A stretch of DNA of 55,002 nucleotides from an uncultured Acetatifactor sp. (GTDB taxonomy: Bacteria; Bacillota; Clostridia; Lachnospirales; Lachnospiraceae), in assembly GCA_947581865.1 (NCBI GenBank), contig CANPWA010000022.1:1-55002 (forward strand). The letters are read 5' to 3'. Positions 16,632 through 26,191 of this stretch are shown piece after piece. Below the pieces are notes generated by a model that saw nothing but the letters and a program-made list of their open reading frames with translations, had not been told where the DNA came from and did no database searches. Position numbers and translations under genes: made by a program. The first letter of the stretch is position 1. Each line of letters opens with the position of its first letter.

Positions 16632-19286
16632 ATGGATCAGAGACAGTATCATGCGCATTACAATGGGCTGACGGAGGAGGAAGCGGCAGTAAGGCTTTTG
16701 CAGAACGGCCCTAACGAGCTGCTGAGCCCCAGAGGGAAGACTCCGCTGGAGACTTTTCTGACACAATTGAACGACCCTCTGATCTATGTGCTTCTGGGGG
16801 CTGCGGTCATTTCTTTTCTCATGCGGGAGATTGCCGACGCAGTGATCATTTGTGTGGTGGTATTTATCAATGCTTTTGTGGGCATGATGCAGGAGGGAAA
16901 GGCGAGAAAAGCGCTGGAGGCGCTCAAGAAGCTCACCAGCCCTCATGCGGTCGTGGTGCGTGACGGCATCAGAAAAGAAATTCCTGCCGCGCATCTGGTG
17001 GAAGGGGATCTGGTGTGTCTGGAGACGGGCGGTCAGGTTCCGGCGGATCTGCATCTGATTCGCGCCGTAAATCTGAAGATTGAGGAATCCGCTCTCACCG
17101 GTGAAAATCTTCCCGTGGAAAAGTCGGCAGGTGAATGGGCAGGGCAGGATACGGGGGAGGATATTCCCCTCGGCGACCGGGCAGACAAGGCATTTATGAC
17201 TACGATCGTCACCTCGGGGCATGGAGAGGGTGTCGTCATCGCCACGGGAATGAATACCCAGATCGGTCAGATCGCCGCCATGATCTCTCAGGAGAAGGAA
17301 GAGCTGACCCCCCTGCAGAGAAGACTGGGAGATCTGGGAAAGGTGTTGAGCATCCTGTCCCTGATCCTGTGCGGGGTTTTGTTTGTCCTCGGCATGTATC
17401 AGCAGCGCAATATGATGGAGATGCTGTTAGTGGCTATTTCTCTGGCGGTGGCGGCTGTCCCGGAGGGGCTGCCCGCCGTCGTGACGATCTGCCTTGCCCT
17501 GTCCGTAACCAGGATGGTAAAGGCAAATACCATCATCCGGAGGCTGCCTTCCGTGGAGACCCTGGGAGCGGTGAGCGTGGTCTGTTCGGACAAGACGGGC
17601 ACCCTGACCCAGAACCGCATGACCGTGGAACAATATTATCTGCCCGGCGAAGGGCTGCGGCTTTTGAAAAAGGGAGAAGGTGTCATGGGGCTGCCCGAGG
17701 ATTTTGTCAAAGGGCTGGTATTGTGTAATGACGCGGATCCTGCAGAACGGCTGGGGGACCCCACAGAGCTTGCTCTGTTGGACTTTGGAGTCTTTTGTGA
17801 GTGTGACAAGACGGAACAGGAGATGTTCATGCCCCGGGTGGGCGAGCTTTCCTTTGATTCGGACCGGAAGATGATGACTACCCTTCACAGAAGTATTCAG
17901 GGAAGATGCGTAAGTTTCACCAAAGGCGCGCCGGATATGGTGTTAAAAAAATGTGCCTATATCAGGACCGGGTACGGGGAAGAGAAGATCACCCCTGCCC
18001 ATAGACGGGAGATCGAACACGCCATGGAGAGGATGTCGGCCTCTGCGCTGCGGATCCTGGCGGTGGCAATGTACAGCGGGGCAAGAGAGCCCATGGAGGA
18101 GCAGCTTGTATTTCTGGGAATGGTAGGAATGCGCGACCCTCTGCGCCCGGAAGCGGAGATCGCCGTGGAGACATTCCGCCGCGCCGGCGTAAAGACGGTG
18201 ATGATCACCGGAGACCATGCCAATACTGCGCTCGCCATTGCGGAACAGCTTGGCATCGCCGGTACCATGGCACAGTGTATGACCGGTGAGCAGCTTGCCC
18301 GCCTGGAGGAAAAAGAGTTTGCCGAGCAGCTGAAGCGCCGCAATATCACTGTGTTCGCAAGGGTCTCACCGGTGCAGAAAGTGAGGATCGTAAAGGGATT
18401 TAAGGAATTGGGTGAGATCGTTGCCATGACGGGGGACGGGGTGAACGATGCTCCTTCCCTCAAGTGTGCGGACATTGGAATCGCCATGGGCAAAAACGGT
18501 ACGGATGTGGCAAAGCAGGCCGCGGATATGATTCTGGTGGACGATAATTTCGCTACCATCGAAAAGGCGATAGAGGAGGGAAGGGGAGTCTACGAGAATA
18601 TACGAAAGTCCGTGATCTTCCTTCTTTCTTCCAATCTGGGAGAAATCCTCACAATGTTTGTCGCGGTGCTGCTGGGGCTGGCATCACCGTTAAAATCCAG
18701 CCATATTCTGTGGATCAACCTGATCACGGACTCGCTGCCCGCATTGGCGCTGGGAATCGATAAAAATGACACAAAAAGCCTGATGGATCATAATCCCCGC
18801 CGCGCGGGGGAGAGCCTTTTTGCCAGGGGCGGGCTTGCCTGTACCTGTTTTTACGGATTGTTGATCGCGGGCATCAGTCTGGCGGCATTCCTTCTGATTC
18901 CCTGTGCGATGCTTCACTCCATGGGCAGAGGGATCGGAACGACAGGCATCCGGGAAATGCTGGCGGTGGAAGGGGTCCTCGCCAGAGCCCAGACCTATGC
19001 GTTCACCGTGTTGGGAATGTCGCAGCTGTTTCACGCCGTGGGCATGCGGGACTTGAACCGTTCGGTGCTGCGCATGAAACATGGAGAGAACAAACTGATG
19101 CTTGCCGCTTTTGGGGTGGGGCTGGCGCTGCAGTTTGCGGTGACCAAAGTTCCTTTTCTGGTGGACGCCTTCAAAACGGCATGGCTCTCCGCCGGAGAGT
19201 GGGCGCTTTTGGCCGGGCTGGCGGCATTTCCCATGATCGCCCATGAATGTTTTGTGCTGGCGGGGGCGGTGTGCCGGAAACGCTAA
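16632..19286 (+). CDS. Calcium-transporting P-type ATPase (P2A)
   Basis: The 884-residue pump would export Ca2+ at the cost of ATP. Landmarks are the actuator motif LTGEN, the M4 site VAAVPEGLPAVVT, the phosphorylation motif CSDKTGTLT with D320, the nucleotide-domain KGAPD, the hinge TGDGVNDAPSLK, and the M6 motif WINLITDSLPALALG, whose N-x-x-T-D is the SERCA Ca2+ ligand set. Length and ten-helix topology are normal. It is a single gene; its final stop overlaps by 4 bases the stop of the convergent glycosidase. Mn2+ transport is possible for some relatives. No clear promoter was found in the 100 bp upstream. Confidence 0.9.
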   Translation: MDQRQYHAHYNGLTEEEAAVRLLQNGPNELLSPRGKTPLETFLTQLNDPLIYVLLGAAVISFLMREIADAVIICVVVFINAFVGMMQEGKARKALEALKKLTSPHAVVVRDGIRKEIPAAHLVEGDLVCLETGGQVPADLHLIRAVNLKIEESALTGENLPVEKSAGEWAGQDTGEDIPLGDRADKAFMTTIVTSGHGEGVVIATGMNTQIGQIAAMISQEKEELTPLQRRLGDLGKVLSILSLILCGVLFVLGMYQQRNMMEMLLVAISLAVAAVPEGLPAVVTICLALSVTRMVKANTIIRRLPSVETLGAVSVVCSDKTGTLTQNRMTVEQYYLPGEGLRLLKKGEGVMGLPEDFVKGLVLCNDADPAERLGDPTELALLDFGVFCECDKTEQEMFMPRVGELSFDSDRKMMTTLHRSIQGRCVSFTKGAPDMVLKKCAYIRTGYGEEKITPAHRREIEHAMERMSASALRILAVAMYSGAREPMEEQLVFLGMVGMRDPLRPEAEIAVETFRRAGVKTVMITGDHANTALAIAEQLGIAGTMAQCMTGEQLARLEEKEFAEQLKRRNITVFARVSPVQKVRIVKGFKELGEIVAMTGDGVNDAPSLKCADIGIAMGKNGTDVAKQAADMILVDDNFATIEKAIEEGRGVYENIRKSVIFLLSSNLGEILTMFVAVLLGLASPLKSSHILWINLITDSLPALALGIDKNDTKSLMDHNPRRAGESLFARGGLACTCFYGLLIAGISLAAFLLIPCAMLHSMGRGIGTTGIREMLAVEGVLARAQTYAFTVLGMSQLFHAVGMRDLNRSVLRMKHGENKLMLAAFGVGLALQFAVTKVPFLVDAFKTAWLSAGEWALLAGLAAFPMIAHECFVLAGAVCRKR

Positions 19287-21634
19287 TTGTGCTTTGCGAT
19301 CTTATTCAGCTCCGAGTTGATGATCTGCAAGGCGTTTTCGGGAATCCTGCATGCCCCTGAGGGGTTCATGGAGCTGAGCATTTCCGTCATCTCCAGGACC
19401 GTTTTGTCGCCTGCCATGTTGAGCATGGATCTGCCAAAAGTCATGCCGGTCATGGAGGAAAGGGCGCCGGAGAGGATGGAAAAAGCCTCGTCGTTACCGC
19501 TGAGGTCCCTGACCTTGTCATAGACGGAGAAGTGGGTGGAAGAAAACTCCATGGGCGCGTCGCTGGCTACGGTCTCAATCTGTTCAAACCAGTTCGCTGC
19601 ACCTTCCCTGTCGTCCGAAATCCGGGGGAGGGTGTAGACGGACGGTTTCTCCTCCACTTTCTCTAACGTGATGGTGTCGCTGCAGCCGTCGGCAACGGCA
19701 GTCAGGCAGGTGAAACCCTCTGAGAGAGGGACATCAGGAAAGACAAAGACCCTGCTGCCTGTCTGAGTGGAGAACAGCTCCCCATTCACGTACAGACTCA
19801 CCTGAGACTGATTGGAGTAGATCTTTATCGGGGTGTTCTCCTGTGCCCGGCGGGCATAGCGTCTGCCGCAGAGATAGACGAAGGGCTCCTTGCTCCAATA
19901 GGCTTTGTAGACAAAGAAGGCCTCTTTTTTGATCTGCCGGTCCATCGTTACCAGCCCTTTGTTATTACGCCCTGCCACGCCGCCTTCGTCTCTGGCGGCA
20001 CAGCCGAAATCAAACATATTCCACACATAGGTGCTCCAGAGATAGGGGCGCTCCATCAAAATTTTTGCCATGTATTCGTGGTATTGGGCCTGGTAGCATT
20101 CCGAATAGTCCCGGCACACGGCGATATCCGGCTGATAGGTGATGATTCCTTCAGCGCCGTACTCGGACAGCCCCAGACAGATCTCCGGATGCCTGGCGTG
20201 GAATTCGTCCAGCCATTTATCGTTTTGATCGTAATTCCCTCCGTACCATCCAAAATAATGATTGTAGCTCTCCACATCGGTAATGCCGTGGAGAGGGCTG
20301 TCCATGGGAAGCATACTCACATGTGCCATGGTGGTGAGACGGCTGGGATCGCGTTCTTTTACCAGTTCATTTAATTCGATGTGATTTTCCACAAGATCTT
20401 CCTTTTCACCGCCAATGGTGATCTCGTTGGAAAGCCCCCAGAAACAGATGGAAGGATGGTTGTAGTTCTGATAGATCAGATCTTTCATCTGCTCCATGGC
20501 ATTGTCATGCGCCCGGGGGTCATCGCTCTGACAGCTGATATACGGAATCTCTGCCCAGACGATAAAGCCGAATTCGTCGCAGGCGTCATAGAAGTCCTGA
20601 CTGTGCTGATAGTGTGCCAGACGGACAGTGTTGGCGCCAATCTCCCGGATCAGTTCAGCGTCCCTGAAATGCTGTTCCCTCGTCAGGGCATAACCCTCGT
20701 ACAGCCAGTCCTGATGCCGGGCGACGCCCCGCAGCATCATGGGCTTTCCGTTCAGGAAGAACCCCTTTTCGGAATCCACATAAAATTCCCGGATGCCAAA
20801 GGTGGTAGAGACCTGATCCACCTGTTCGTTGCGGTAGACCAGAGTGGCTGTGAGCCGGTAGAGATAAGGGTCGTCCACTCCCTGCCAGAGATGGGGATCG
20901 GGCAGAAGAATATCTGTTTTGGGTTCCTTGGAGGCTCTCCAGCATTCTGCAGGGATGCTTCCGTCCCGGTCTACGATCTGATAGCGGATGGTATAATCCT
21001 CAGACGAGGTGTTCACCCAGCTGTTTAAATGGAGGATGGCATGCCCGCGAGGCTCCATCAGTTCGCTGGTGATACACAGACCGCCGGCACCGTGGTAGCT
21101 TACGTCAAAATGAAATTCAGGAAGCAGCAATAGTTCCACCCCGCGATAGAGACCTCCATAGAAGGTAAAGTCTGCCATCTGGGGATAGATGCGGCTGTGT
21201 TCACTGTTGTCCGCGGTTATGAGGATTTCCAGAGAAGTTTCGGCTTCAACGGCATGACGGAATTGGTTTGTGATGTCCACGGTGAATGCCGAATAGCCGC
21301 CCTCGTGGGAGGCGGTATTTTCTCCGTTCACATAGACAGTCCCCCGCAGGGAGAGGGCAGCGATGCGCAGGACAGCACAAAACGGGAGAAGGGAGGAAGT
21401 ATCCGATTCCCTGCGGTATGCCCAGGGGGTGCCAAGGAGCAGGGCGGACGGCTGAAGAACCGTCTTGTAGCAGCATTCACCGCGGTAATAATCTCCGCCG
21501 CCGTCCGCTCCGTCCACGGCATTCCAGGTGTGCGGCAGAGACACGGGGTGCCATTTTGTGTCCGTCGGCGTAAGACGGTCGTAACTGCTTTTGGTAAATT
21601 GCCAGTTGTGGTTTAAGGGGATGATCTTTCTCAT
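19283..21634 (-). CDS. Glycoside hydrolase family 2 (beta-galactosidase/glucuronidase type)
   Basis: The 783-residue enzyme starts at ATG 21634 (AAAGGA upstream), not at the upper end of the longer frame. It has a jelly-roll sugar-binding domain, an immunoglobulin-like domain and a TIM barrel. The barrel carries the acid/base glutamate in WGLSNEI (E404) and the nucleophile in LSEYGAEG (E491). There is no signal peptide, so it acts in the cytosol on imported oligosaccharides. A second Ig-like region follows, then about 100 residues (from RISDDREGAAN) with a Met-rich helical character that lies outside the standard GH2 fold. Galactosidase versus glucuronidase activity is not decided here. No sugar transporter adjoins it. 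Confidence 0.88.
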   Translation of the reverse strand: MRKIIPLNHNWQFTKSSYDRLTPTDTKWHPVSLPHTWNAVDGADGGGDYYRGECCYKTVLQPSALLLGTPWAYRRESDTSSLLPFCAVLRIAALSLRGTVYVNGENTASHEGGYSAFTVDITNQFRHAVEAETSLEILITADNSEHSRIYPQMADFTFYGGLYRGVELLLLPEFHFDVSYHGAGGLCITSELMEPRGHAILHLNSWVNTSSEDYTIRYQIVDRDGSIPAECWRASKEPKTDILLPDPHLWQGVDDPYLYRLTATLVYRNEQVDQVSTTFGIREFYVDSEKGFFLNGKPMMLRGVARHQDWLYEGYALTREQHFRDAELIREIGANTVRLAHYQHSQDFYDACDEFGFIVWAEIPYISCQSDDPRAHDNAMEQMKDLIYQNYNHPSICFWGLSNEITIGGEKEDLVENHIELNELVKERDPSRLTTMAHVSMLPMDSPLHGITDVESYNHYFGWYGGNYDQNDKWLDEFHARHPEICLGLSEYGAEGIITYQPDIAVCRDYSECYQAQYHEYMAKILMERPYLWSTYVWNMFDFGCAARDEGGVAGRNNKGLVTMDRQIKKEAFFVYKAYWSKEPFVYLCGRRYARRAQENTPIKIYSNQSQVSLYVNGELFSTQTGSRVFVFPDVPLSEGFTCLTAVADGCSDTITLEKVEEKPSVYTLPRISDDREGAANWFEQIETVASDAPMEFSSTHFSVYDKVRDLSGNDEAFSILSGALSSMTGMTFGRSMLNMAGDKTVLEMTEMLSSMNPSGACRIPENALQIINSELNKIAKHN

Positions 21635-22013
21635 GGGATTGTCCTTTCTGTTATATATTTTTGTTCCTGTAAATGCGAAACGATATAGATACTGCAGGGT
21701 CTTGTGCAAAGTGCGCATCTCCCTCAGGCGCGTCTGCGCCGCATAAGTCAGCGGCGGACACTGAGAAACCACAGTGCAGCGCCGGAGTGCGGGCATCGTT
21801 TGAATACTGGTCTGCGGAATTACAGATCGCACAAAACACATTGTGTAGCATGAGCCTGTTTTGGAAAATTATGCGTTGGGAATCCGACAAAATAGGAAGC
21901 GGCTGCAGGTTGCCACTGTACTAATTTGGCAAAATGTGTTATACTCATTTCCGTGGGGCAGCAAATAAGACTGTCCGGACAGAAACAAAAAGAAATCAGA
22001 ACGGGGATATCAG
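21635..22013. other. Intergenic region between GH2 gene and trpS
   Basis: This 379-bp stretch has open frames on both strands, but none has a ribosome site or recognisable protein. It is locally GC-rich around 21720-21800. Minus-strand TTGCAC...TATATC near 21680-21705 is a weak candidate promoter for the glycosidase. No T-box motif for tryptophan control is visible before trpS. Confidence 0.4.
21937..21945 (+). promoter_or_regulatory. Extended -10 promoter of trpS
   Basis: TGT-TATACT (hexamer 21940-21945) is an extended -10 element; the -35 region is poor. It stands about 70 bp before trpS. Confidence 0.45.
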
Positions 22014-23105
22014 ATGGATAAGATTATTTTGACAGGCGACCGGCCTACCGGAAGACTTCATGTAGGGCATTATGTGGGTTCCCTTCGCAGGCGCGTGGAA
22101 CTGCAGAATTCCGGGGAATATAAAAAGACGTTTATCATGATCGCGGACGCGCAGGCTCTCACGGACAATATCGAAAATCCGGAGAAGGTGCGGCAGAACA
22201 TTATCGAAGTGGCTTTGGACTATATGTCCTGCGGGCTGGATCCCGCAAAGTCCACCCTGTTTATTCAGTCGCAGATTTCCGAGCTGTGTGAGCTGACGTT
22301 CTATTACATGGACCTGGTGACCGTGGCGAGACTGCAGCGCAATCCCACGGTAAAAAACGAGATTCAGATGCGCAATTTTGAGGCGAGCATTCCCGTGGGA
22401 TTTTTTACCTATCCCATCAGCCAGGCGTCGGACATCACGGCGTTCAAGGCGACCACCGTGCCGGTGGGCGGCGACCAGCTTCCCATGATCGAGCAGACCC
22501 GGGAGATCGTACACAAATTTAATACCGTATACGCTCCGGTCCTGGTGGAACCCCAGGCGCTTCTGCCTGACAATGAGGCTTGTCAGCGTCTGCCCGGCAT
22601 CGACGGCAAGGCGAAGATGAGCAAATCTCTGGGCAACTGTATCTATCTGGCGGATTCTGCCGACGAGGTGCGTAAGAAGATCATGAGCATGTATACAGAT
22701 CCTCTGCATCTGCAGGTCAGCGACCCGGGGCATCTGGAAGGAAACACCGTGTTTACGTATCTGGACGCTTTCTGCCGCGAGGAACATTTTGAGAGATACC
22801 TCCCGGAGTATGCCTGCCTGGATGAGCTGAAGGCGCATTATCAGAGAGGCGGTCTGGGAGATGTGAAGGTGAAGAAATTTTTAAACAATGTGATGCAGGA
22901 GACGCTGGAACCCATCCGGAACCGCAGGAAGGAACTGGAGAAGGATATCCCGGCGGTGTATGAGGTGCTGAAAAAGGGCAGTGACGTCGCCCGCGAAGTG
23001 GCGGCACAGACCCTGTCCGAAGTGAAGTCAGCCATGCGGATCAACTATTTTGAGGACGAGGAGCTGATCCGGGCACAAAGTGAAAAATACCGGTATGAGG
23101 CATAA
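22014..23105 (+). CDS. trpS: Tryptophan-tRNA ligase
   Basis: This 363-residue class I aminoacyl-tRNA synthetase charges tRNA-Trp. The HIGH-type motif is in [10 protein letters not shown] (residues 13-22) and the KMSKS loop in [10 protein letters not shown] (about 200-209). The specificity region QRNPTVKNE and the long helical C-terminus fit the TrpS subgroup of about 340-365 residues common in Firmicutes. It has its own promoter and is not linked to trp biosynthesis genes. The short leader lacks a T-box, so control by uncharged tRNA is not evident. Confidence 0.95.
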   Translation: MDKIILTGDRPTGRLHVGHYVGSLRRRVELQNSGEYKKTFIMIADAQALTDNIENPEKVRQNIIEVALDYMSCGLDPAKSTLFIQSQISELCELTFYYMDLVTVARLQRNPTVKNEIQMRNFEASIPVGFFTYPISQASDITAFKATTVPVGGDQLPMIEQTREIVHKFNTVYAPVLVEPQALLPDNEACQRLPGIDGKAKMSKSLGNCIYLADSADEVRKKIMSMYTDPLHLQVSDPGHLEGNTVFTYLDAFCREEHFERYLPEYACLDELKAHYQRGGLGDVKVKKFLNNVMQETLEPIRNRRKELEKDIPAVYEVLKKGSDVAREVAAQTLSEVKSAMRINYFEDEELIRAQSEKYRYEA

Positions 23106-23109
23106 ACAA

Positions 23110-23174
23110 GCATATTTTGGCAATACTGACTATCAAAATATGCATGGAATCTGCTTAAATGCGCTGTTTCCATG
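23110..23174 (+). promoter_or_regulatory. Paired inverted repeats and possible forespore promoter before spoVAD
   Basis: GCATATTTTG (23110-23119) and CAAAATATGC (23134-23143) form a perfect 10-bp inverted repeat. Directly after it CATGGAA (23143-23149) and TTCCATG (23168-23174) form another. The first could terminate trpS transcription weakly. GCATA at 23110 with CAAAATA at 23134 resembles a sigma-G promoter with a long 19-bp spacer; this reading is tentative. Confidence 0.4.
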
Positions 23175-23198
23175 TAGTAAGAATGGAAGGAGCTGCAT

Positions 23199-24290
23199 AT
23201 GAGCCAACATTTAGGAAAATCAAGCATCCGGCTGGAAAAGCCGGTCTATATCACAGGAAGCGCCAGTGTGGTGGGCAGGAAAGAAGGAGAGGGCCCGCTG
23301 GGGCTTCTTTTTGATATGGTGGGGGAGGATGATCTGTTCGGCTGCGCCACCTGGGAGGAGGCGGAGAGCAATCTGCAGAAGGATGCCGTGTATCTTGCCA
23401 TGGAGAAGGCGGGAGTGACGCCCGGGGATGTGGATTTTATGTTTGCAGGCGATCTGCTGGGGCAGTCCATTGCCACATCCTTTGGAATTTCCAGTTATCA
23501 GATTCCGCTCTTCGGGGTCTATGGGGCATGTTCCACCTGCGGAGAGTCCCTTGCACTGGGAGCTCTTACGCTGGCAGGCGGATTTGCCGATAAAGTGGTC
23601 TGTGTCACTTCCAGTCATTTTGCCAGTGCGGAGAAAGAATTTCGTTTTCCTCTGGAGTATGGAAACCAAAGACCGTTGTCTGCAACCTGGACTGTGACGG
23701 GCAGTGGAGCCTTTGTTTTGAGCACAGAGACGGATGGAAAAGATAACAGGCGTTGTTGCGGAACAACGGAAGTGTCAGAAGAGAAAAATACACCTGTGTC
23801 AAAAGGGGTAAGAGCCCGGATCAGCGGCATAACTGTGGGAAAAATTACCGATTACGGTCTAAAGGACTCTATGAATATGGGTGCTTGTATGGCACCGGCG
23901 TCAGCTTCGACATTGGAGCAGCACTTTATTGACTTCGACAGTCAACCGGAGGATTACGACAAAATAATAACAGGTGATTTGGGCAGTGTAGGGCAGCGCG
24001 TTCTGATCGATCTGCTTCGGGAAAGGGGCTATGATATCTCCTCGCGCCACATGGATTGTGGTATAGAAATCTTTGACGCAGGGTCCCAGGATACCCACGC
24101 AGGGGGAAGCGGCTGTGGCTGCAGCGCGGTGACGCTCTCTGCGTATATCTTAAAGCAGCTTGAGGAAGGCAACTGGAAAAAGGTTCTGTTCATGCCTACG
24201 GGAGCGCTGTTGTCAAAGACCAGCTTCAACGAGGGAAAGAGTGTGCCCGGGATCGCACATGCGCTGGTGCTGGAGAGTTGTCTGAATTAA
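23199..24290 (+). CDS. spoVAD: Stage V sporulation protein AD
   Basis: The 363-residue protein has the thiolase-like fold of SpoVAD, the dipicolinic-acid-binding component of the SpoVA channel that moves Ca-DPA into the forespore and out at germination. Typical stretches are GPLGLLFDMV, GDLLGQSIATSFG, FGVYGACSTCGES and the C-terminal PGIAHALVLE. It is cytosolic or peripheral to the forespore membrane. GGAAGGAG before ATG 23199 supports the start. Unusually, spoVAC is not upstream and spoVAE is 1.5 kb away with three genes between, whereas these genes are normally adjacent. Residues 170-200 form a divergent polar loop. Confidence 0.93.
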   Translation: MSQHLGKSSIRLEKPVYITGSASVVGRKEGEGPLGLLFDMVGEDDLFGCATWEEAESNLQKDAVYLAMEKAGVTPGDVDFMFAGDLLGQSIATSFGISSYQIPLFGVYGACSTCGESLALGALTLAGGFADKVVCVTSSHFASAEKEFRFPLEYGNQRPLSATWTVTGSGAFVLSTETDGKDNRRCCGTTEVSEEKNTPVSKGVRARISGITVGKITDYGLKDSMNMGACMAPASASTLEQHFIDFDSQPEDYDKIITGDLGSVGQRVLIDLLRERGYDISSRHMDCGIEIFDAGSQDTHAGGSGCGCSAVTLSAYILKQLEEGNWKKVLFMPTGALLSKTSFNEGKSVPGIAHALVLESCLN

Positions 24291-24373
24291 ATGCTCCTCA
24301 TGCTTGAAATGTATTTCCAATCCTGTTAAAATAAAAGAATAACAGAGGATTGGGTGACATCCGGGAATGGGGA

Positions 24374-24622
24374 ATGGATATGCGCAGGGTTCAGTTTAAA
24401 ATGGAGAGACCGGGGTTATTGAGCGTGGGGCAGGAGATCACCGTCACGGAGGGGCTGCTTCCGAGCAATTATTATTATACCATCGATCCCTCCCTTGCCA
24501 TGTCGGGTAATATTCCCTTTACAGAGCGGCTGGTAAGCCAAAAGGGAGTGATCGTGGACATCACGGAGAATCCCAGGGGGTTTTATGTCACCGCAGAGTT
24601 TGATGAGCCGGAAGTTATCTGA
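24374..24622 (+). CDS. Small conserved-looking protein, unknown function
   Basis: An 82-residue protein of mixed beta character, with no signal or membrane segment. GGGGA precedes two in-frame ATGs (24374 and 24380); a TTG at 24350 is less likely. It contains LLSVGQEITVTEG and later ERLVSQKGVIVDITENPRGF, giving a compact, regularly spaced pattern of hydrophobic residues. I do not recognise the family. It sits between spoVAD and ridA, 84 bases after spoVAD, and may be cotranscribed with it. A sporulation role is only suggested by position. Confidence 0.65.
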   Translation: MDMRRVQFKMERPGLLSVGQEITVTEGLLPSNYYYTIDPSLAMSGNIPFTERLVSQKGVIVDITENPRGFYVTAEFDEPEVI

Positions 24623-24671
24623 TCCTGCATTAACTTAAATAGTAGATAATTACGATAGGAGGACATGTGTT

Positions 24672-25046
24672 ATGTTAAAGAAAATTGCAACAGAAAAAGC
24701 ACCTGCAGCTATCGGACCCTACTCACAGGGAATCATTTCAGGCAACCTGTTATTTGCGTCCGGTCAGATTGCAATAAATCCTGCAAACGGTGCGATTGAG
24801 GCAGAGGGGATCGTGGAGCAGACAGAGCAGGTGATGAAGAACATCGGGGCGATTCTCGAAGCGGCGGGCACCGACTATACAAGAGTGGTAAAGACCACCT
24901 GTTTTTTGAAGGATATGGATGACTTTGCGACCTTTAACGAGATTTATGCCAGGTATTTTACGGAGCGGCCTGCCCGCAGCTGTGTGGCTGTCAGGACGCT
25001 TCCCAAAAACGTGCTCTGCGAAGTGGAGGTCATCGCGGAGGTATAG
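24672..25046 (+). CDS. ridA: RidA family enamine/imine deaminase
   Basis: The 124-residue protein is a full-length RidA (YjgF/YER057c/UK114) member. These trimers hydrolyse reactive enamines made by PLP enzymes such as threonine dehydratase. Characteristic stretches are AIGPYSQGI near the N-terminus, FASGQIAINP, and ERPARSCVAV with the catalytic arginine, followed by the final EVEVIAEV. A strong AGGAGG lies just before the ATG. The gene ends 3 bases before the shikimate-kinase-like gene, so the two are probably cotranscribed. Confidence 0.95.
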   Translation: MLKKIATEKAPAAIGPYSQGIISGNLLFASGQIAINPANGAIEAEGIVEQTEQVMKNIGAILEAAGTDYTRVVKTTCFLKDMDDFATFNEIYARYFTERPARSCVAVRTLPKNVLCEVEVIAEV

Positions 25047-25049
25047 CAG

Positions 25050-25565
<516 letters not shown>

Positions 25566-25709
25566 CCGTCTGACCGGCAGGAGGATCTCAGGGGGACGCT
25601 CTGACAGACCCCGGAGCGGGCGGTTCTGACAGTGGTGGAATAGTGAGCCGGTTTGGGGGCGGCGGACGGTACAAAGGACAATAAAGAACGGAAAATTCAA
25701 AAAATGTTC

Positions 25710-25738
25710 ACATATTCCGGCATTTCCTGCCCATACTA
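25710..25738 (+). promoter_or_regulatory. Predicted sigma-G (forespore) promoter of spoVAE
   Basis: ACATA (25710-25714), a 17-bp spacer and CATACTA (25732-25738) fit the sigma-G consensus GHATR / CATnHTA, with a perfect -10. It lies 35 bp before spoVAE, matching the known forespore expression of spoVA genes. Confidence 0.6.
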
Positions 25739-25772
25739 ATCCTGAAATGTGATGGATGAAGGAGTGTGGAGG

Positions 25773-26129
25773 ATGGATTATGTGAATGCTTTCTGGGTGG
25801 GCGGATTGATCTGTGCGGCAGTACAGATCCTGATGGAAAAGACGAAGATGATGCCGGGAAGGATCATGGTGCTGTTGGTAATGACCGGAGCGGTGATCAG
25901 TCTTTTCGGATGGTATGAGCCTTTTCAGAAATTTGCGGGGGCAGGGGCGAGTGTTCCGCTTCTGGGATTTGGAAACGTGCTGATGAAAGGTGTGAAGGAA
26001 GCGGTGCAGGAGCAGGGACCTCTGGGGCTGTTTGCCGGGGGATTTAAGGCCGCTGCGGTGGGGACCAGTGCAGCGCTGATCTTCGGCTATCTGGCGAGTC
26101 TGGTCTTTAAGCCCAAAATGAAACAATGA
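25773..26129 (+). CDS. spoVAE: Stage V sporulation protein AE (SpoVAEb type)
   Basis: The 118-residue membrane protein matches SpoVAE: AFWVGGLICAAVQILMEKTK at the N-terminus, then GWYEPFQKFAGAGASVPLLG and the C-terminal IFGYLASLVFKP. It has about four hydrophobic segments and would form part of the Ca-DPA channel with SpoVAC and SpoVAD. ATG at 25773 follows AAGGAG at 8 bases; the upstream in-frame ATG lacks this. It is separated from spoVAD but appears to keep its own sigma-G promoter, which may explain how the split was tolerated. Confidence 0.9.
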   Translation: MDYVNAFWVGGLICAAVQILMEKTKMMPGRIMVLLVMTGAVISLFGWYEPFQKFAGAGASVPLLGFGNVLMKGVKEAVQEQGPLGLFAGGFKAAAVGTSAALIFGYLASLVFKPKMKQ

Positions 26130-26153
26130 GAGAATGCGTTATGGCAGGATAAC

Positions 26154-26191
26154 ATCGGGTGTAAAAAGTGTCAGAGCTTTTTATACCCGAT
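26154..26191. terminator. Bidirectional terminator overlapping a gene end
   Basis: ATCGGGTGTAAAAAG pairs with CTTTTTATACCCGAT (15 bp, one G-U). It ends spoVAE on the plus strand. On the minus strand the same bases encode the last residues of the convergent DUF5721 gene. Confidence 0.75.

Noticed and set aside
20381..21028. Plus-strand frame within the GH2 gene
   Set aside because: It is a shadow of the GH2 coding strand; the GH2 catalytic motifs prove the minus-strand reading.
21651..21924. Frames on both strands between the GH2 gene and trpS
   Set aside because: Neither has a ribosome site or a recognisable protein; left as intergenic.
21940..22013. Tryptophan T-box before trpS
   Set aside because: No T-box core sequence or antiterminator fold is visible in the short leader.
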